Shown: positions 1 through 10,700, counted from the stretch's first letter. The stretch: 64,000 nucleotides of DNA from Pseudomonas putida (GCF_001636055.1 NZ_CP011789.1:4526001-4590000), one strand, 5' to 3'. Translations and numbers: made by a program. The notes: a model not told the origin generated them from the letters alone.

Positions 1-938
1 GAGCTTGCCTGCAGCGCGTTCTCGATCAGATTGAGCAAGGCGCCAACCAGGGTGTCGCGATTGCACAGCAACTCGCCCAAATGCGTATCGCACTGCCAGC
101 GCACCGCATGCCCCTGCACATGGGACTGCGCAGCCTGTTGCAGCGCCTGGAACAATGCCTTTGGGGTCAGCCGGTCATTGAGCGGCAACTCACCACGGGC
201 GAACACCAGCATGTCGCGCACCTGATGCTCCAGCTCGTGCAGACGCTCCTTCAGACTGCCGGCGAAGCGCTGACGGGTTTCCAGAGCCAGGCCGCCCTGG
301 TCGTCGGCCAGATGGCTGGCATAAAGCATGGCCGCCGACAGGGGCGTGCGAATCTGATGCGCCAGCGAGGCAACCATGCGCCCCAACGACGACAGACGCT
401 CGTGACGCGCCAGTTGTCCCTGCAGGCGACGGGTTTCGGTCAGGTCGTTGAGCAGCACCAACTGACCGGGCTCGGCATCCAGCGAACGGGTGGCAATGGA
501 CAAGCGTCGACCGTCACGCAGCGACACCTCGTGGCCATCATCCTCTCGCGGCGCGAAGCTGCGGGCGATGACCTGGCGCCAGAGTTCACCGACCAACGGC
601 GCACCGAGCAATTCACAGGCGGCAGGGTTGGCTTCGCGCACATAGCCCTGGCCGTCGATGACGATCACCCCGCCAGGCAGCAGATCCAGCAAATGCTGCA
701 GGCGGTTGGCCAGACGCTCCTTCTCACCCAGCTCGGCCATGCGCTGTGCGCTGACCACCTCCAGCTCGCCCTTGAGCTCGCTGACGCGGGCCTCAAGCAT
801 GTTGTACGACTCACTGAGCTGGGAGGAAACCTGGTTGAACAGGGCGAACGCCTGCTCGAGCCCCTGTCGACTTTCCTGTTCGACCGGGGTGCGTCCCTGC
901 TGCTCAGGGGCTCGGGAGATGTGGGCGGCCTGGGGCAT
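1..938 (-). CDS. fleS: Flagellar sensor histidine kinase FleS (C-terminus cut by window edge)
   Basis: Partial gene reading leftward off the window, with about 312 codons visible. The protein has no membrane segment, so it is probably cytoplasmic. A coiled region is followed by a PAS-type sensor domain at about residues 75-165 (LLPGGVIVIDGQGYVREANPA). The dimerisation/phospho-acceptor helix has the H-box SLAHQIRTPLSAAM with His194, and the start of the N-box (LLNLIENAL) lies at the window edge. The family phosphorylates FleR, the sigma-54 activator of hook and basal-body genes. It lies directly downstream of fleQ, as in other pseudomonads. The ATG at 938 has a purine-rich GAGAG upstream; an in-frame ATG at 953 is the alternative start. 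Confidence 0.93.
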   Translation of the reverse strand, partial: MPQAAHISRAPEQQGRTPVEQESRQGLEQAFALFNQVSSQLSESYNMLEARVSELKGELEVVSAQRMAELGEKERLANRLQHLLDLLPGGVIVIDGQGYVREANPAACELLGAPLVGELWRQVIARSFAPREDDGHEVSLRDGRRLSIATRSLDAEPGQLVLLNDLTETRRLQGQLARHERLSSLGRMVASLAHQIRTPLSAAMLYASHLADDQGGLALETRQRFAGSLKERLHELEHQVRDMLVFARGELPLNDRLTPKALFQALQQAAQSHVQGHAVRWQCDTHLGELLCNRDTLVGALLNLIENALQAS

Positions 939-991
939 CGTGCTCTCTCGCATGGCTGACCGTCATAAAAACGGTACTTTGCCTGCGGTGT

Positions 992-1007
992 AGCAATAGC
1001 CGTGCCG
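992..1007 (-). promoter_or_regulatory. Sigma-54 promoter of fleS(R)
   Basis: On the minus strand this reads CGGCACG-N4-TTGCT, matching the RpoN consensus TGGCACG-N4-TTGCW at every defined base except the first. Transcription would start near 980, leaving a leader of 28-43 nt before fleS. The site fits the known FleQ plus RpoN control of fleSR in Pseudomonas. Confidence 0.82.
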
Positions 1008-1031
1008 GGGATGGGGATTCTGAAAACACGC

Positions 1032-1076
1032 CAGCCCCTTGCAGACGCAACGCAAGGTTGCGCCTGCAAGGGGCTG
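1032..1076. terminator. Long hairpin between fleQ and fleS
   Basis: Two 20-base arms (1032-1051 and 1057-1076) pair with one mismatch around a 5-base loop. The hairpin begins 4 bases after the fleQ stop codon, so it probably stabilises or ends the fleQ mRNA. No U-run follows, so simple intrinsic termination is uncertain. The sigma-54 promoter of fleS lies just beyond it, which separates the two transcription units. Confidence 0.6.
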
Positions 1077-1080
1077 GGCT

Positions 1081-2556
<1,476 letters not shown>

Positions 2557-2724
2557 TCAATACTAACTTCCCTAGTCATATCGGCGCCCGCAGGCGTGCA
2601 CGACATCATTCCGACTGAAATGGTCAGTGTTCGGACGTCTGAAATTCGAAAACAGCCACTAGTTAAGTCAAAAAACAGCACACAGTCAAATTAATGGCGC
2701 GCAGCTTCTTGCATTGCCCAGCGA

Positions 2725-3021
2725 TCAGCTGAACAGATGGTATACCTTTGTCGCGTTTTTTGCCTGACGTATCTGCGTCATCTCGTCGACTATCGATTGA
2801 CGTTCACCACTTGCAAATTCAATCAATTGCCGATACACCGCCAGCAATTCATCCAGACTGCTCCTGACCTGCGCATCGTTTTCCTGCGCTTCGGCCAGGA
2901 TATCCTCGACGCACACGCGACATGCCAGGTCGAGCTTGCCCACCGCATCCCAGTCGCGCTCAGCGAACGCTGCCAGCAAGGCATCGCGGGTCTCTTCGAT
3001 ACGTGCAATCACTTCGCTCAT
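2725..3021 (-). CDS. fliT: FliT-like flagellar export chaperone
   Basis: A 98-residue, mostly helical acidic protein starting MSEVIARIEETRDALLAAF. It lies 15 nt downstream of fliS and upstream of fleQ, the position of fliT (fleP in some P. aeruginosa annotations). FliT proteins bind the filament cap FliD before export. Identification rests more on context and size than on a signature motif. It is probably co-transcribed with fliS from the sigma-28 promoter at 3474-3500. Confidence 0.75.
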   Translation of the reverse strand: MSEVIARIEETRDALLAAFAERDWDAVGKLDLACRVCVEDILAEAQENDAQVRSSLDELLAVYRQLIEFASGERQSIVDEMTQIRQAKNATKVYHLFS

Positions 3022-3036
3022 GTGCGCCTCCTGGAA

Positions 3037-3432
3037 TTACTCTGCCGGCACCTGTTCGCCGATGGCGTCCCAGCCTTCCTTGACCGTGATCAGCAGGCGC
3101 GCCACTTCGTCGATGATCGCCGGGTCACTGTGGACGTTGGCTTCGATCAGGCGACGACTCATGTACTGGTACAGGTTGTCGAGGTCGGTCAGGCTGTCGG
3201 CGTGATTCTCCAGATCCAGCCCTTCGCGCAGGCCGCCAATGATGTCGATGGCCTTGCCGATCAGAATGCCCTTCTGGGCGACGTCCTTGCGCGCGATCGC
3301 GCCCTTGGCCTGGGCCATCCGGTCAAGACCGCCCTGCATCAGCATCTGCACCAGACGGTGCGGACTGGCTTCGGAAGTCTGCGCAGCACCGTTGACTTTC
3401 TGGTACTGCCGAAGGGCCAACATCGGGTTCAT
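3037..3432 (-). CDS. fliS: Flagellin export chaperone FliS
   Basis: A 131-residue helical protein with the FliS pattern: an N-terminal RQYQKVN segment, SPHRLVQMLMQGGLDRMAQAKGAI, then GLDLENHADSLTDLDNLYQYMSR in shortened form. FliS binds the disordered C-terminus of flagellin in the cytoplasm and stops premature polymerisation. It sits between fliD and fliT. A terminator separates it from fliD, and its own sigma-28 promoter lies 42 nt upstream of the start. Confidence 0.93.
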   Translation of the reverse strand: MNPMLALRQYQKVNGAAQTSEASPHRLVQMLMQGGLDRMAQAKGAIARKDVAQKGILIGKAIDIIGGLREGLDLENHADSLTDLDNLYQYMSRRLIEANVHSDPAIIDEVARLLITVKEGWDAIGEQVPAE

Positions 3433-3473
3433 GGAACTACCTCATTGCAGCGAAAAGGTTGCGTATACCTGCT

Positions 3474-3500
3474 GTATCGCCAGCTCGTCAAAAAACTTTA
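3474..3500 (-). promoter_or_regulatory. Sigma-28 (FliA) promoter of fliST
   Basis: On the minus strand this reads TAAAGTTT-N11-GGCGATAC. The -35 box is identical to the FliA consensus TAAAGTTT, the spacing is exact and the -10 matches GCCGATAA at 6 of 8 bases. It lies between the fliD terminator and the fliS start, so fliS and fliT can be expressed independently of fliD. Confidence 0.82.
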
Positions 3501-3512
3501 GCCATGAAACAC

Positions 3513-3549
3513 AAAGCCCGGGACACCTGCAAGGTGCCGCCGGGCTTTT
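3513..3549 (-). terminator. Rho-independent terminator after fliD
   Basis: The outer stem AAAGCCCGG/CCGGGCTTT encloses a nested stem CACCT/AGGTG. It lies 15 nt past the fliD stop codon, and A/T tracts flank both sides, so it may act in both directions. Confidence 0.75.
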
Positions 3550-3564
3550 GTCGCCGTTTAGCGA

Positions 3565-4971
3565 TCAGCCTTTCTTGGCCTGGGCATTCATCGCATCGAA
3601 GATCGAGACGATCTGCTCGCCCTGCTTCTTCATCAAGCCCAGGGCGGTGTCGAGCGCTGCGTACTTCTTGGTCAGCGAGGTGGTCAGCAGCTCGGTACGA
3701 CGGTCCAGCGCAGCCTGCTGGTCCTGCAGGTTCTTGGTCACCTTGTCGAGCGCCGTCTTGCGCGAATCCAGCGAACCACCGGTCTTGACGTAGGGATCGA
3801 GGGCCTTGGTCATCCGGTCGAAAACGCCACCGTCGGCAGTGAACAGCCCCTGGATCTCCGAGCCAAGCTTCTTGTCGTTCAGTGCAGCGGTGAACTTGGT
3901 GCTGTTGAACTCAAGCGTGCCGTCCTTCTGGGTGTTGATACCCAGCTGGCTGAGGGTATTGAGCTGGGTGCCCGAACCGGCTTCGGCGATCACCTTGCCG
4001 ATGTCGCTCAGCAACGAGCGCGTGGTCGGATCGTTGGTCAACGGGCCCAGGCTGGTCACGTTACCGGAAGAATCCTTGGTCGGTGTCGTCAGGGCGGTAA
4101 CAGCCTTGCGCAGGGTGTTGTAAGCATCGACAAACGACTGAACCGATTTCTTCAGGCCATCGTTATCGAGCGTCACACTCACCTTGACCCCGGTCGTGGC
4201 AGTGGGCGAGGTGGTGCCGGTAAGCTCGAGGCTCAGGCCACTGACCGCGTTGTCGACGACGTTCTTGGAGCTGGTCAGCTTCAAACCGTCGACGGAGAAC
4301 TCGGCATCCTGTGCCAGGGCGTCGATGAAGCCGCCCCCCGCACCCACCATCTTCTGCGTGCCATCGATGGTGAGCTCAGGGATACCGCCGACGGAAATGT
4401 CACTGCCCTTGCCGGTCGTGGTAGAGCCGAACACCAGCCGCGAACCGCCCGCCTCGTTGACGACGTTGGCGGTGATGCCTTCCTTGCTCAGCTCCTTGTT
4501 GATCTGATCGCGCACGCTTTGCAGCGTGGAACCGGCAGCAACATTGACCTTGTAGGTCTTCCCGTTCTGGCTGATGGTCAGCTCACCTTCGCTGATCGCT
4601 GAGGTTCCCCCTCCGGCGAACTGCTGGCTGGCGACCTTGGAGCCAGTGGCCAGTTGGCTTACCCGGATATCGTAGGTACCGGCAACCGCACTGTTGGTGG
4701 TCTTGATCTTGACCACGCTTTCGTTGGCGGAAGTACCGGCAAAGGCGTTGAAGGAAGGCGCATCCTTGTCGTTGAGCTTCTTCATGGCGTCCTGGAACGC
4801 CGTGAGAGCGCTACGCAGGGAGCCAATGCCCGAGAGGATCGCCGAGTTATTGCTCGACTGCCGAGCAATCTGGTTGGACTTGGCCGAAGTATCGGACTTC
4901 ACCAACGCATCGACGATCTTGCTGATCTCGAGGCCGTAGCCCACGCCTGTGCTAGGAGTAATTGCTGCCAT
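3565..4971 (-). CDS. fliD: Flagellar filament cap protein FliD (HAP2)
   Basis: A 468-residue secreted axial protein. The N-terminal FliD_N region includes GLEISKIVDALV and a Gln/Ser-rich coiled segment. The central variable domain follows, and the FliD_C coiled coil near residues 255-468 ends LMKKQGEQIVSIFDAMNAQAKKG. FliD pentamers cap the filament and fold flagellin subunits as they emerge; in pseudomonads the protein is also a mucin adhesin. There is no Sec signal peptide, as expected for flagellar type III export. A GAGAGGGG ribosome site precedes ATG 4971. It lies 79 nt downstream of flaG. Confidence 0.97.
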   Translation of the reverse strand: MAAITPSTGVGYGLEISKIVDALVKSDTSAKSNQIARQSSNNSAILSGIGSLRSALTAFQDAMKKLNDKDAPSFNAFAGTSANESVVKIKTTNSAVAGTYDIRVSQLATGSKVASQQFAGGGTSAISEGELTISQNGKTYKVNVAAGSTLQSVRDQINKELSKEGITANVVNEAGGSRLVFGSTTTGKGSDISVGGIPELTIDGTQKMVGAGGGFIDALAQDAEFSVDGLKLTSSKNVVDNAVSGLSLELTGTTSPTATTGVKVSVTLDNDGLKKSVQSFVDAYNTLRKAVTALTTPTKDSSGNVTSLGPLTNDPTTRSLLSDIGKVIAEAGSGTQLNTLSQLGINTQKDGTLEFNSTKFTAALNDKKLGSEIQGLFTADGGVFDRMTKALDPYVKTGGSLDSRKTALDKVTKNLQDQQAALDRRTELLTTSLTKKYAALDTALGLMKKQGEQIVSIFDAMNAQAKKG

Positions 4972-5050
4972 GTCCTGCCCCTCTCTTCAACGCGCCCGCC
5001 TCGCTCCTGCAAGGCTGGCATGATTCGTAACGCGCAATGCTCGCCGCCGG

Positions 5051-5407
5051 TCAGACCTTGGCGTTGAACAGTACACTTTTGACATCGCGCAGGCTTTCGG
5101 CGATCCGCAGGGCCTCCTCGGAGGGAATCTGACGGATCAGCTCGCCGGTTTCGCTGGCGATGACCTTGACGACAATCTTGCCGGATTCTTCATCCGTGGA
5201 AAACTCAAGATTACGTCGGGTTTCTTTCAGGAATTGCTCGATCTGCGAGACGGCGTTTTTGACGTTGTCAGTGTCGTGCACCTTGACCGCGTCCTTCTTG
5301 CCACCCTCGGCGGATGCTTCCAACGGCCGCGAGACCGGCTTGTCGGCAACCTGCTCGGCCGAACGTGCGGCCGGATAAGACAGGTTCAGCTTGACGCTCA
5401 TGTCCAT
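5051..5407 (-). CDS. flaG: FlaG-family flagellar protein
   Basis: A 118-residue FlaG-family protein with a polar N-terminus and a conserved C-terminal FlaG domain (NLEFSTDEESGKIVVKVI, then EVIRQIP-like GELIRQIPSEE). FlaG proteins influence filament length. The gene sits between fliC and fliD, the standard Pseudomonas position. A GAGG sits at the correct distance from ATG 5407. A GTG at 5416 and an ATG at 5401 are in frame but fit the ribosome site less well. Confidence 0.9.
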   Translation of the reverse strand: MDMSVKLNLSYPAARSAEQVADKPVSRPLEASAEGGKKDAVKVHDTDNVKNAVSQIEQFLKETRRNLEFSTDEESGKIVVKVIASETGELIRQIPSEEALRIAESLRDVKSVLFNAKV

Positions 5408-5425
5408 GTCCACCACCTCGTAATG

Positions 5426-5462
5426 AAAAGGCGGGGGAGCGCCGCAAGTGCACTCCCCCGCC
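5426..5462 (-). terminator. Rho-independent terminator of fliC
   Basis: A perfect 10-bp GC stem (GGCGGGGGAG at 5430-5439, CTCCCCCGCC at 5453-5462) is followed on the minus strand by TTTTC. It sits 17 nt after the fliC stop codon and just before flaG, limiting read-through from the strong flagellin unit. Confidence 0.88.
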
Positions 5463-5479
5463 AGCAGCTATCAGGCAGA

Positions 5480-6340
5480 TTAGCCCAGCAGCTTCAGAAC
5501 TGCCGACGGCAGCTGGTTGGCCTGGGCCAGAACCGAGGTCGAAGCTTGCTGCAGGGTCTGCTGCTTGGTCAGCTGGGCAGTTTCGGCAGCGAAGTCGGTG
5601 TCCTGTACACGGCCACGAGCAGCTTCGGCGTTCTCGTTGATGTTCTGCAGGTTGTTGATGGTGCTGGTCAGACGGTTCTGGGCGGCACCCAGGTCAGCAC
5701 GGTTGGTGTTGATTGCCTGCAGGGCCTCGTCGATGGCGCTGATGGCGGCGGTGAAGGTCTGCTCGGCGGCGGTGCTGTTGGCACCGGTGATGCTCTTGCC
5801 AGCCAGGGCAGTCAGGGCAGCGCCAGTACCGGTGGTTTTCATCGCGGCGCTGAGCGTCACGGTGATCTGGTTGGCAGAGCCGGAGTTGGAGCCGACCTGG
5901 AAGGTCATGACGCCAGCGGTACCGTCCAGCAGGTTCTTGCCGTTCAGCTGGGTGGAGTCGGCGATACGGTCGATTTCCGACAGCATCGACTGGAACTCTT
6001 TGTCCAGAGCGTCACGGTCTTGCTGGCTGTTGGAGTCGTTTCGGGACTGGACGGCCAGTTCACGCATACGCTGCAGGATGTTGGTCTGCTCTTGCATCGC
6101 GCCTTCAGCGGTCTGGGCGATGGAGATACCGTCGTTGGCGTTCTTGATAGCCATGGTCTGACCGCGGATCTGCGAGGTCATGCGGGTAGCGATCTGCAGG
6201 CCGGCGGCGTCGTCTTTGGCGCTGTTGATTTTCAGGCCGGACGACAGACGGGTCATCGAGGTGCTCAGAGCGTCGGAAGCACGGCTCAGGTTTTTCTGAA
6301 CGCCCAGAGAGGTGGTGTTGGTGTTAACGGTCAAAGCCAT
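5480..6340 (-). CDS. fliC: Flagellin FliC, short type
   Basis: A 286-residue flagellin. Both conserved terminal domains (D0/D1) are complete: MALTVNTNTTSLGVQKNL at the start and QASTSVLAQANQLPSAVLKLLG at the end. The middle (about residues 165-200) is a short Ser/Thr-rich linker, so the surface domain D2/D3 is almost absent. The flg22 epitope recognised by plant FLS2 lies at residues 30-51 (TRLSSGLKINSAKDDAAGL...) and looks fully canonical. Ser and Thr in the centre are candidate O-glycosylation sites for the glycosyltransferases encoded next door. Transcription is from the sigma-28 promoter at 6424-6450. Confidence 0.98.
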   Translation of the reverse strand: MALTVNTNTTSLGVQKNLSRASDALSTSMTRLSSGLKINSAKDDAAGLQIATRMTSQIRGQTMAIKNANDGISIAQTAEGAMQEQTNILQRMRELAVQSRNDSNSQQDRDALDKEFQSMLSEIDRIADSTQLNGKNLLDGTAGVMTFQVGSNSGSANQITVTLSAAMKTTGTGAALTALAGKSITGANSTAAEQTFTAAISAIDEALQAINTNRADLGAAQNRLTSTINNLQNINENAEAARGRVQDTDFAAETAQLTKQQTLQQASTSVLAQANQLPSAVLKLLG

Positions 6341-6423
6341 GACGAATTCCTCGTTGGATTGGGTACTGCGGCTTCCGGCCCTGGCGTTTGCCGGGTGTGT
6401 GGCCTAGAGAACCTTCGTAATGG

Positions 6424-6450
6424 TTATCGTCGTCGTGGCGGTTTGCTTTA
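6424..6450 (-). promoter_or_regulatory. Sigma-28 (FliA) promoter of fliC
   Basis: On the minus strand this reads TAAAGCAA-N11-GACGATAA. The -35 keeps TAAAG and the -10 differs from GCCGATAA at one base, with the exact 11-base spacer. It lies about 85 nt before the fliC ATG. Confidence 0.88.
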
Positions 6451-6564
6451 GGGGGTTTTGCGATTTTTTTTAGTGGCACGCTGCCACCCCAATGAAATCA
6501 AGGGTTTGACGCCAGAAATACAGCGTCCGCCGGGGCCCGCAGAACTACCAATAGACCGCAGAAA

Positions 6565-6604
6565 TGCAAAAGCGCCGAACGGTTACCCGTGCGGCGCTTT
6601 TGCA
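6565..6604 (-). terminator. Terminator after the KAS III-like gene
   Basis: A 13-bp perfect inverted repeat (TGCAAAAGCGCCG/CGGCGCTTTTGCA) lies 17 nt past the stop codon of the gene at 6621-7556. The stem carries A/T tracts at its base, so it is probably bidirectional. It insulates the fliC promoter from the upstream unit. Confidence 0.8.
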
Positions 6605-6620
6605 GATGCAGCGACAATGC

Positions 6621-7556
6621 TCAATCAGTGCGTTCGATGATCGCCGAACCCCACGACAAGCCGACGCCAAAGCCACTGAGGGCAACACGCTTGTGGGTCG
6701 AACCCAGCACATGCTTCTCCAGCAGCAACGGAATGCTGGAGGAAACGGTGTTGCCGGTCTCGACCATGTCCTTGACGAACTTGCCCTTGTGCGCGCCCTC
6801 ATCGAAGCGCGCCGACACCGCATCGACGATGGCCGCGCTGCCCTGGTGCAGGCAATACAGGTCGATGTCGTCAGCCTTGAGCTGGCTGGCCTCGAGCAAC
6901 TGGTTCAGGTGCGCCGGTACCTTCACCAGGGCGAAGTTGTAGACCTGACGACCGTTCATGAAGAACTTGCCATCGGTGGTGCGCAGGTGCTCGGCACCGG
7001 CACCGTCGCTACCGAACAGCGACTTGCCCAGTTGCCAGGCCGCGCCCTCGCCCATCCAGGTCGCGGTGGCGGCATCACCGAACAGCATGGTGGTATTGCG
7101 GTCTTCAGGGTCGACGATCTTCGAGTACGGATCGGCGGTGATCAGCAGGCCGTTCTTCAGGCCCGCAGCTTCCATGAAGCCTTTCATCGCGTACAGGCCG
7201 TAGACATAGCCCGAGCACCCGAGCGAAACGTCGAACGCCGCAACATGGGTCGCAAGCCCCAGCTTGTGCTGAACGATGGCTGCGGTGTGCGGCAGCCCCT
7301 CGGCGTCGCCATTCTGAGTGACGACGATCACCGCATCGATGCTGGCAGGGTCGAGCGAAGGATTGGCGGCGAACAGATTGCGCGCGGCCTCGACACACAG
7401 GTCGGAAGTTTCCTGCTCGCTGTCCTTGCGCGGCAAGAACGTGGAGCCGATCTTGCCGAAGATGAAATCCTGGTCCTTGCCGAATTTGGCGCCCTGGGCG
7501 TAGTTGTCTACCCCTTGAGTCGGCAGGTAACTGGCGATGCTTTTAATGCCAATCAT
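6621..7556 (-). CDS. Ketoacyl-ACP synthase III-like protein of the flagellar glycosylation island
   Basis: A 311-residue thiolase-fold enzyme of the FabH type. The catalytic triad is complete: Cys114 in DVSLGCSGYVYGL, His237 in CLHQGSA and Asn269 in VETGNTVSSSIPL. The C-terminus GFGVGLSWGSAII is typical of the family. FabH enzymes condense an acyl-CoA with malonyl-ACP. This copy lies between fliC and the large glycosyltransferase genes, far from fatty-acid genes, so a role in making an acyl or amino-sugar substituent of the flagellin glycan is more likely than housekeeping lipid synthesis. That role is inferred from position; the true substrate cannot be read from the sequence. Confidence 0.88.
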   Translation of the reverse strand: MIGIKSIASYLPTQGVDNYAQGAKFGKDQDFIFGKIGSTFLPRKDSEQETSDLCVEAARNLFAANPSLDPASIDAVIVVTQNGDAEGLPHTAAIVQHKLGLATHVAAFDVSLGCSGYVYGLYAMKGFMEAAGLKNGLLITADPYSKIVDPEDRNTTMLFGDAATATWMGEGAAWQLGKSLFGSDGAGAEHLRTTDGKFFMNGRQVYNFALVKVPAHLNQLLEASQLKADDIDLYCLHQGSAAIVDAVSARFDEGAHKGKFVKDMVETGNTVSSSIPLLLEKHVLGSTHKRVALSGFGVGLSWGSAIIERTD

Positions 7557-7700
7557 GTGGCTTCCCGTTCAATAACAGCGAAGTAGCCCACGGCGTACGC
7601 AACGACGAAACGCCAGGAAACACGGGACGCCCCTGTTCCTGACCACGTTGATGGCTGCGCGACGGCGGCTCCTAGTTTGGACAATATACAGTGAAGATGC

Positions 7701-7730
7701 GCGAAGTGACTCTCAAGTCACGCGTTTTTT
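7701..7730 (+). other. Hairpin with T-run on the plus strand
   Basis: The stem GTGACT/AGTCAC extended by GCG, followed by six T residues on the plus strand, looks like an intrinsic terminator for plus-strand transcription. Both neighbouring genes are on the minus strand, so its role is unclear. It could block antisense transcription out of the island. Confidence 0.4.
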
Positions 7731-7776
7731 GTCGAATGGACACCGCAGCGTCACATCCTCACTGCGGGTCACTCCC

Positions 7777-10700
7777 TCAATCGGGTAACCAGGCGCGGCG
7801 CCAGCTCTCCAGTCGCGTCCCTTCGAGCAGCCACTGCCCACGCACCGCCGCCTGCAACGCATCACCCAATGCCGCCGACGCGTCGCGGTCGGACAAGTGC
7901 AGACGGATCGCCTGCAGCCACTCGTCGGGCTGGTTGCCCGCACGCGACAGCGGCAAGGCATCGCCTGCGGCAAAGCCCGGCACTCGACTGCAGATCACCG
8001 GATGACCACAGGCCGCGTGCTGCAACACGCGCATGTCGCCAGAGCAGGCGTTTTCCATCGAGTCGGCCATGGGCACCAGAGCCAGATCCAGATTCAACGC
8101 GGCCAGGGCCTCGCCGAGATGCCCTGGCTCGACCGCTGCGTGCAACTCGCTGACGAACGGCTTCAAGCTACCGGGACACTCACCCAGCACCACCCACTCG
8201 ACTTCACCAGACAAGGCCGGCACTACCTGTTCGAGCATCTCGTCGCCCTTGCCGGCGATCCAGCCAAGACGTGGCAAGTCTCCTGCGCGTCGCTCGCCCT
8301 TCAGGCGGCCCCAGCCGACCGGCAAGGCGCTCTCCAACACCCGGATATCGTGGTGCAGCCCCTGCAGCCGCTCGGCCAGCGCAGGGGTCGACACCAGCAC
8401 CCGGTCAGCGTGCATCAACGCCGCCTGCAGGCGCTGCAGCAGATCCTCGCTGGACTGAAACTGTGCAAGCTCGGGATAACGGTCGAGCACCACCACTTTC
8501 AGCGCCCGGGAGAATGCACTCAGCCGACGCAGGGTCAGCAGCCCTGCATCATCCAGCGGTCGCTGCAGGATCACGCTGGTCGGGGCAAAACGCTCCAGCT
8601 CCACCGCAGACAACAGCCCGACGGTCGCGGCGCCGTCGAGCAACGCGTTTTCGCACAGCGCACCCAGCGGATGGATCAGACGCGACAGAGCCTGCTCATC
8701 CTGCTCGGCAATGCAAGCCAACACCCGCGGCACCTTGCCGAGCAGCGGTCGCCAGCTCAGGTCATTGCTTTGCAGCACGAAACCTTGCCCGGCACGCAGC
8801 GAGAAATTGCCGTTGTAGGCCGGGTCATGTGCCAGACGCGGCAACCAACGTGCATACAACGCGTCGTGCTGCTCTTCGTTGGCAAGCGCATCGCGTGGCG
8901 CATCCAGCAGCAAGCGCGCATGCGGCGTCCAGACATTCAGATAGCCAGCCTGATGCAGTTTCAGGCACAGGTCGACATCGGCCCAGGGCGCCAGTAACTC
9001 GCTGGCATCGAAGCCACCTGCCTCGTGGAACAGTTCGCGCCGCAGCATCAGGCACTCGCCACCGACTGCAGCGAAGTTCTGCTCCAGCGCCAGGCGCGCC
9101 ATGTAGCCTGCAGACTGCGCAGGCAGACCGGCGAACGCCGGCCCCACAGAGCCGTCGATCCCGAGCAGCAAACCGGCCTGGCGTACCGTGCCGTCACCAA
9201 CCAGCAACTTGCCACCGACGGCACCGACTTCGGGGCGTTGAGCATGATTGAGCAACGCCGGTAACCAGTTGCCATCGAGCACCGCGGCGCGGCCGTCGAG
9301 CCAGACCAGATAATCACCCCGCGCCTCCTGCGCAGCCGCATTGCACAACGCAGCCCAAGGCTGGCCTGGCATGTAGCGCAGCACCTGGAAGCGCCCAACG
9401 CCGATCTGCACGACCATGTCCAGCCATTCGAGCAGCGCCGGGTCTTCGCTGCCCGCCTCGATCAGCAACACCTCGAACTGCTCATGGGCGGTGTGCGTCA
9501 GCAGGGTTTCCAGGCAACGCTGGAAGTCGACCAGTTGTCCGCGCAACGGCACCATGATGCTCACGGACGCGACATGTGCATGGCCGTAGTCGATGCGATA
9601 ACCACCCGGCACGTCGTCAAGGGCGAAGACCCGCGCCCGTTCATAGCCGCGCAGGCGCAGGTGATGCTCGATGACCGCCTGCTCGTCGGCACAGGCCGCC
9701 AGCGGCCCGCCATTGCCGATCAACAGAGGCTCGGCGACATGCATGACACTGCCCAACCCGCGCTCAAGCAACAAACTCAACTGAAGGCCAAGTTCGAAGG
9801 CTCGCCCGCAGTCGCTGGCGAACCCTGCCGCCAGCGCCTCGCGCCGATAGATCCAGTGCCGCGACAGGCTGCCCGGCATGGCCAGCAGCAGGTCGAGGTT
9901 AAGGTCCGGACGCAGCGCCAGCTCGATTTCCCCTCCCTCTCGGCGCAGCCCTTCGTCGGCGTACACCGCCTGGCAGTCATCGGCCGCATCGAGCAAACGC
10001 ACCGCCAGCGCCAGCAGCCCGCTGGCGACGATGGTCTCGCCAGCCTCGACCAGCAGGTACCAGTCACTTGCGCTATCGCTCAGCAGCGTGTTGATCGTCG
10101 CCACCGGCTCACGTGGATCGCAGGCATGCCATTGCACACCGACACGCTGCGGGTCGCACTCACCCAGCACATGCACCTGCAACTGTCGATACAGGCCACG
10201 GTCAAGACTCTCCAGGGTCTGCAGCAGTGCCTGGCGGTCAGCATGATCACGCACCAGCACGGCAAGCTTGGGCGCCTGTGGCCCGGACAACTCCTGCTGC
10301 AGGCGCTGTACCTGGGCGGGCAGCGGATAGCGCTGCCGCAGCCAGTCGAGCATGCCGTGCCGGTTGCCCGCGGCTTCACGCACGGCTGCGTCCTGGGTCT
10401 TGGCGATGAAGGTGTCCAGCTGCTGCCAGAACGATGCGGTGCGTTGCACATAACGCTGCAGGCCATCGCCAACGGTGGCCCGGGCCTGTTCGAGGGCGTG
10501 CGGCTGGTCGGCCATGGCAAAGCCGACGCAACCGAAGAAGCTGTTCTCGAGCACCTGCTGATCCACGCCATGCCCCGGCATGAACAGCACCGGGCAACCA
10601 CACAGCACCGCGATCACGCAGGTCATCGACCATTCGTAGGTGTACAGCACCTCGGCATGGCGCAGCACCTCGGCCAACTCCACCAGGCTCAGGGCATTGG

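Noticed and set aside
81..959. 292-codon open frame on the plus strand over fleS
   Set aside because: It is the antisense shadow of fleS. The minus strand carries clear PAS and histidine-kinase motifs and the plus frame has no recognisable domain.
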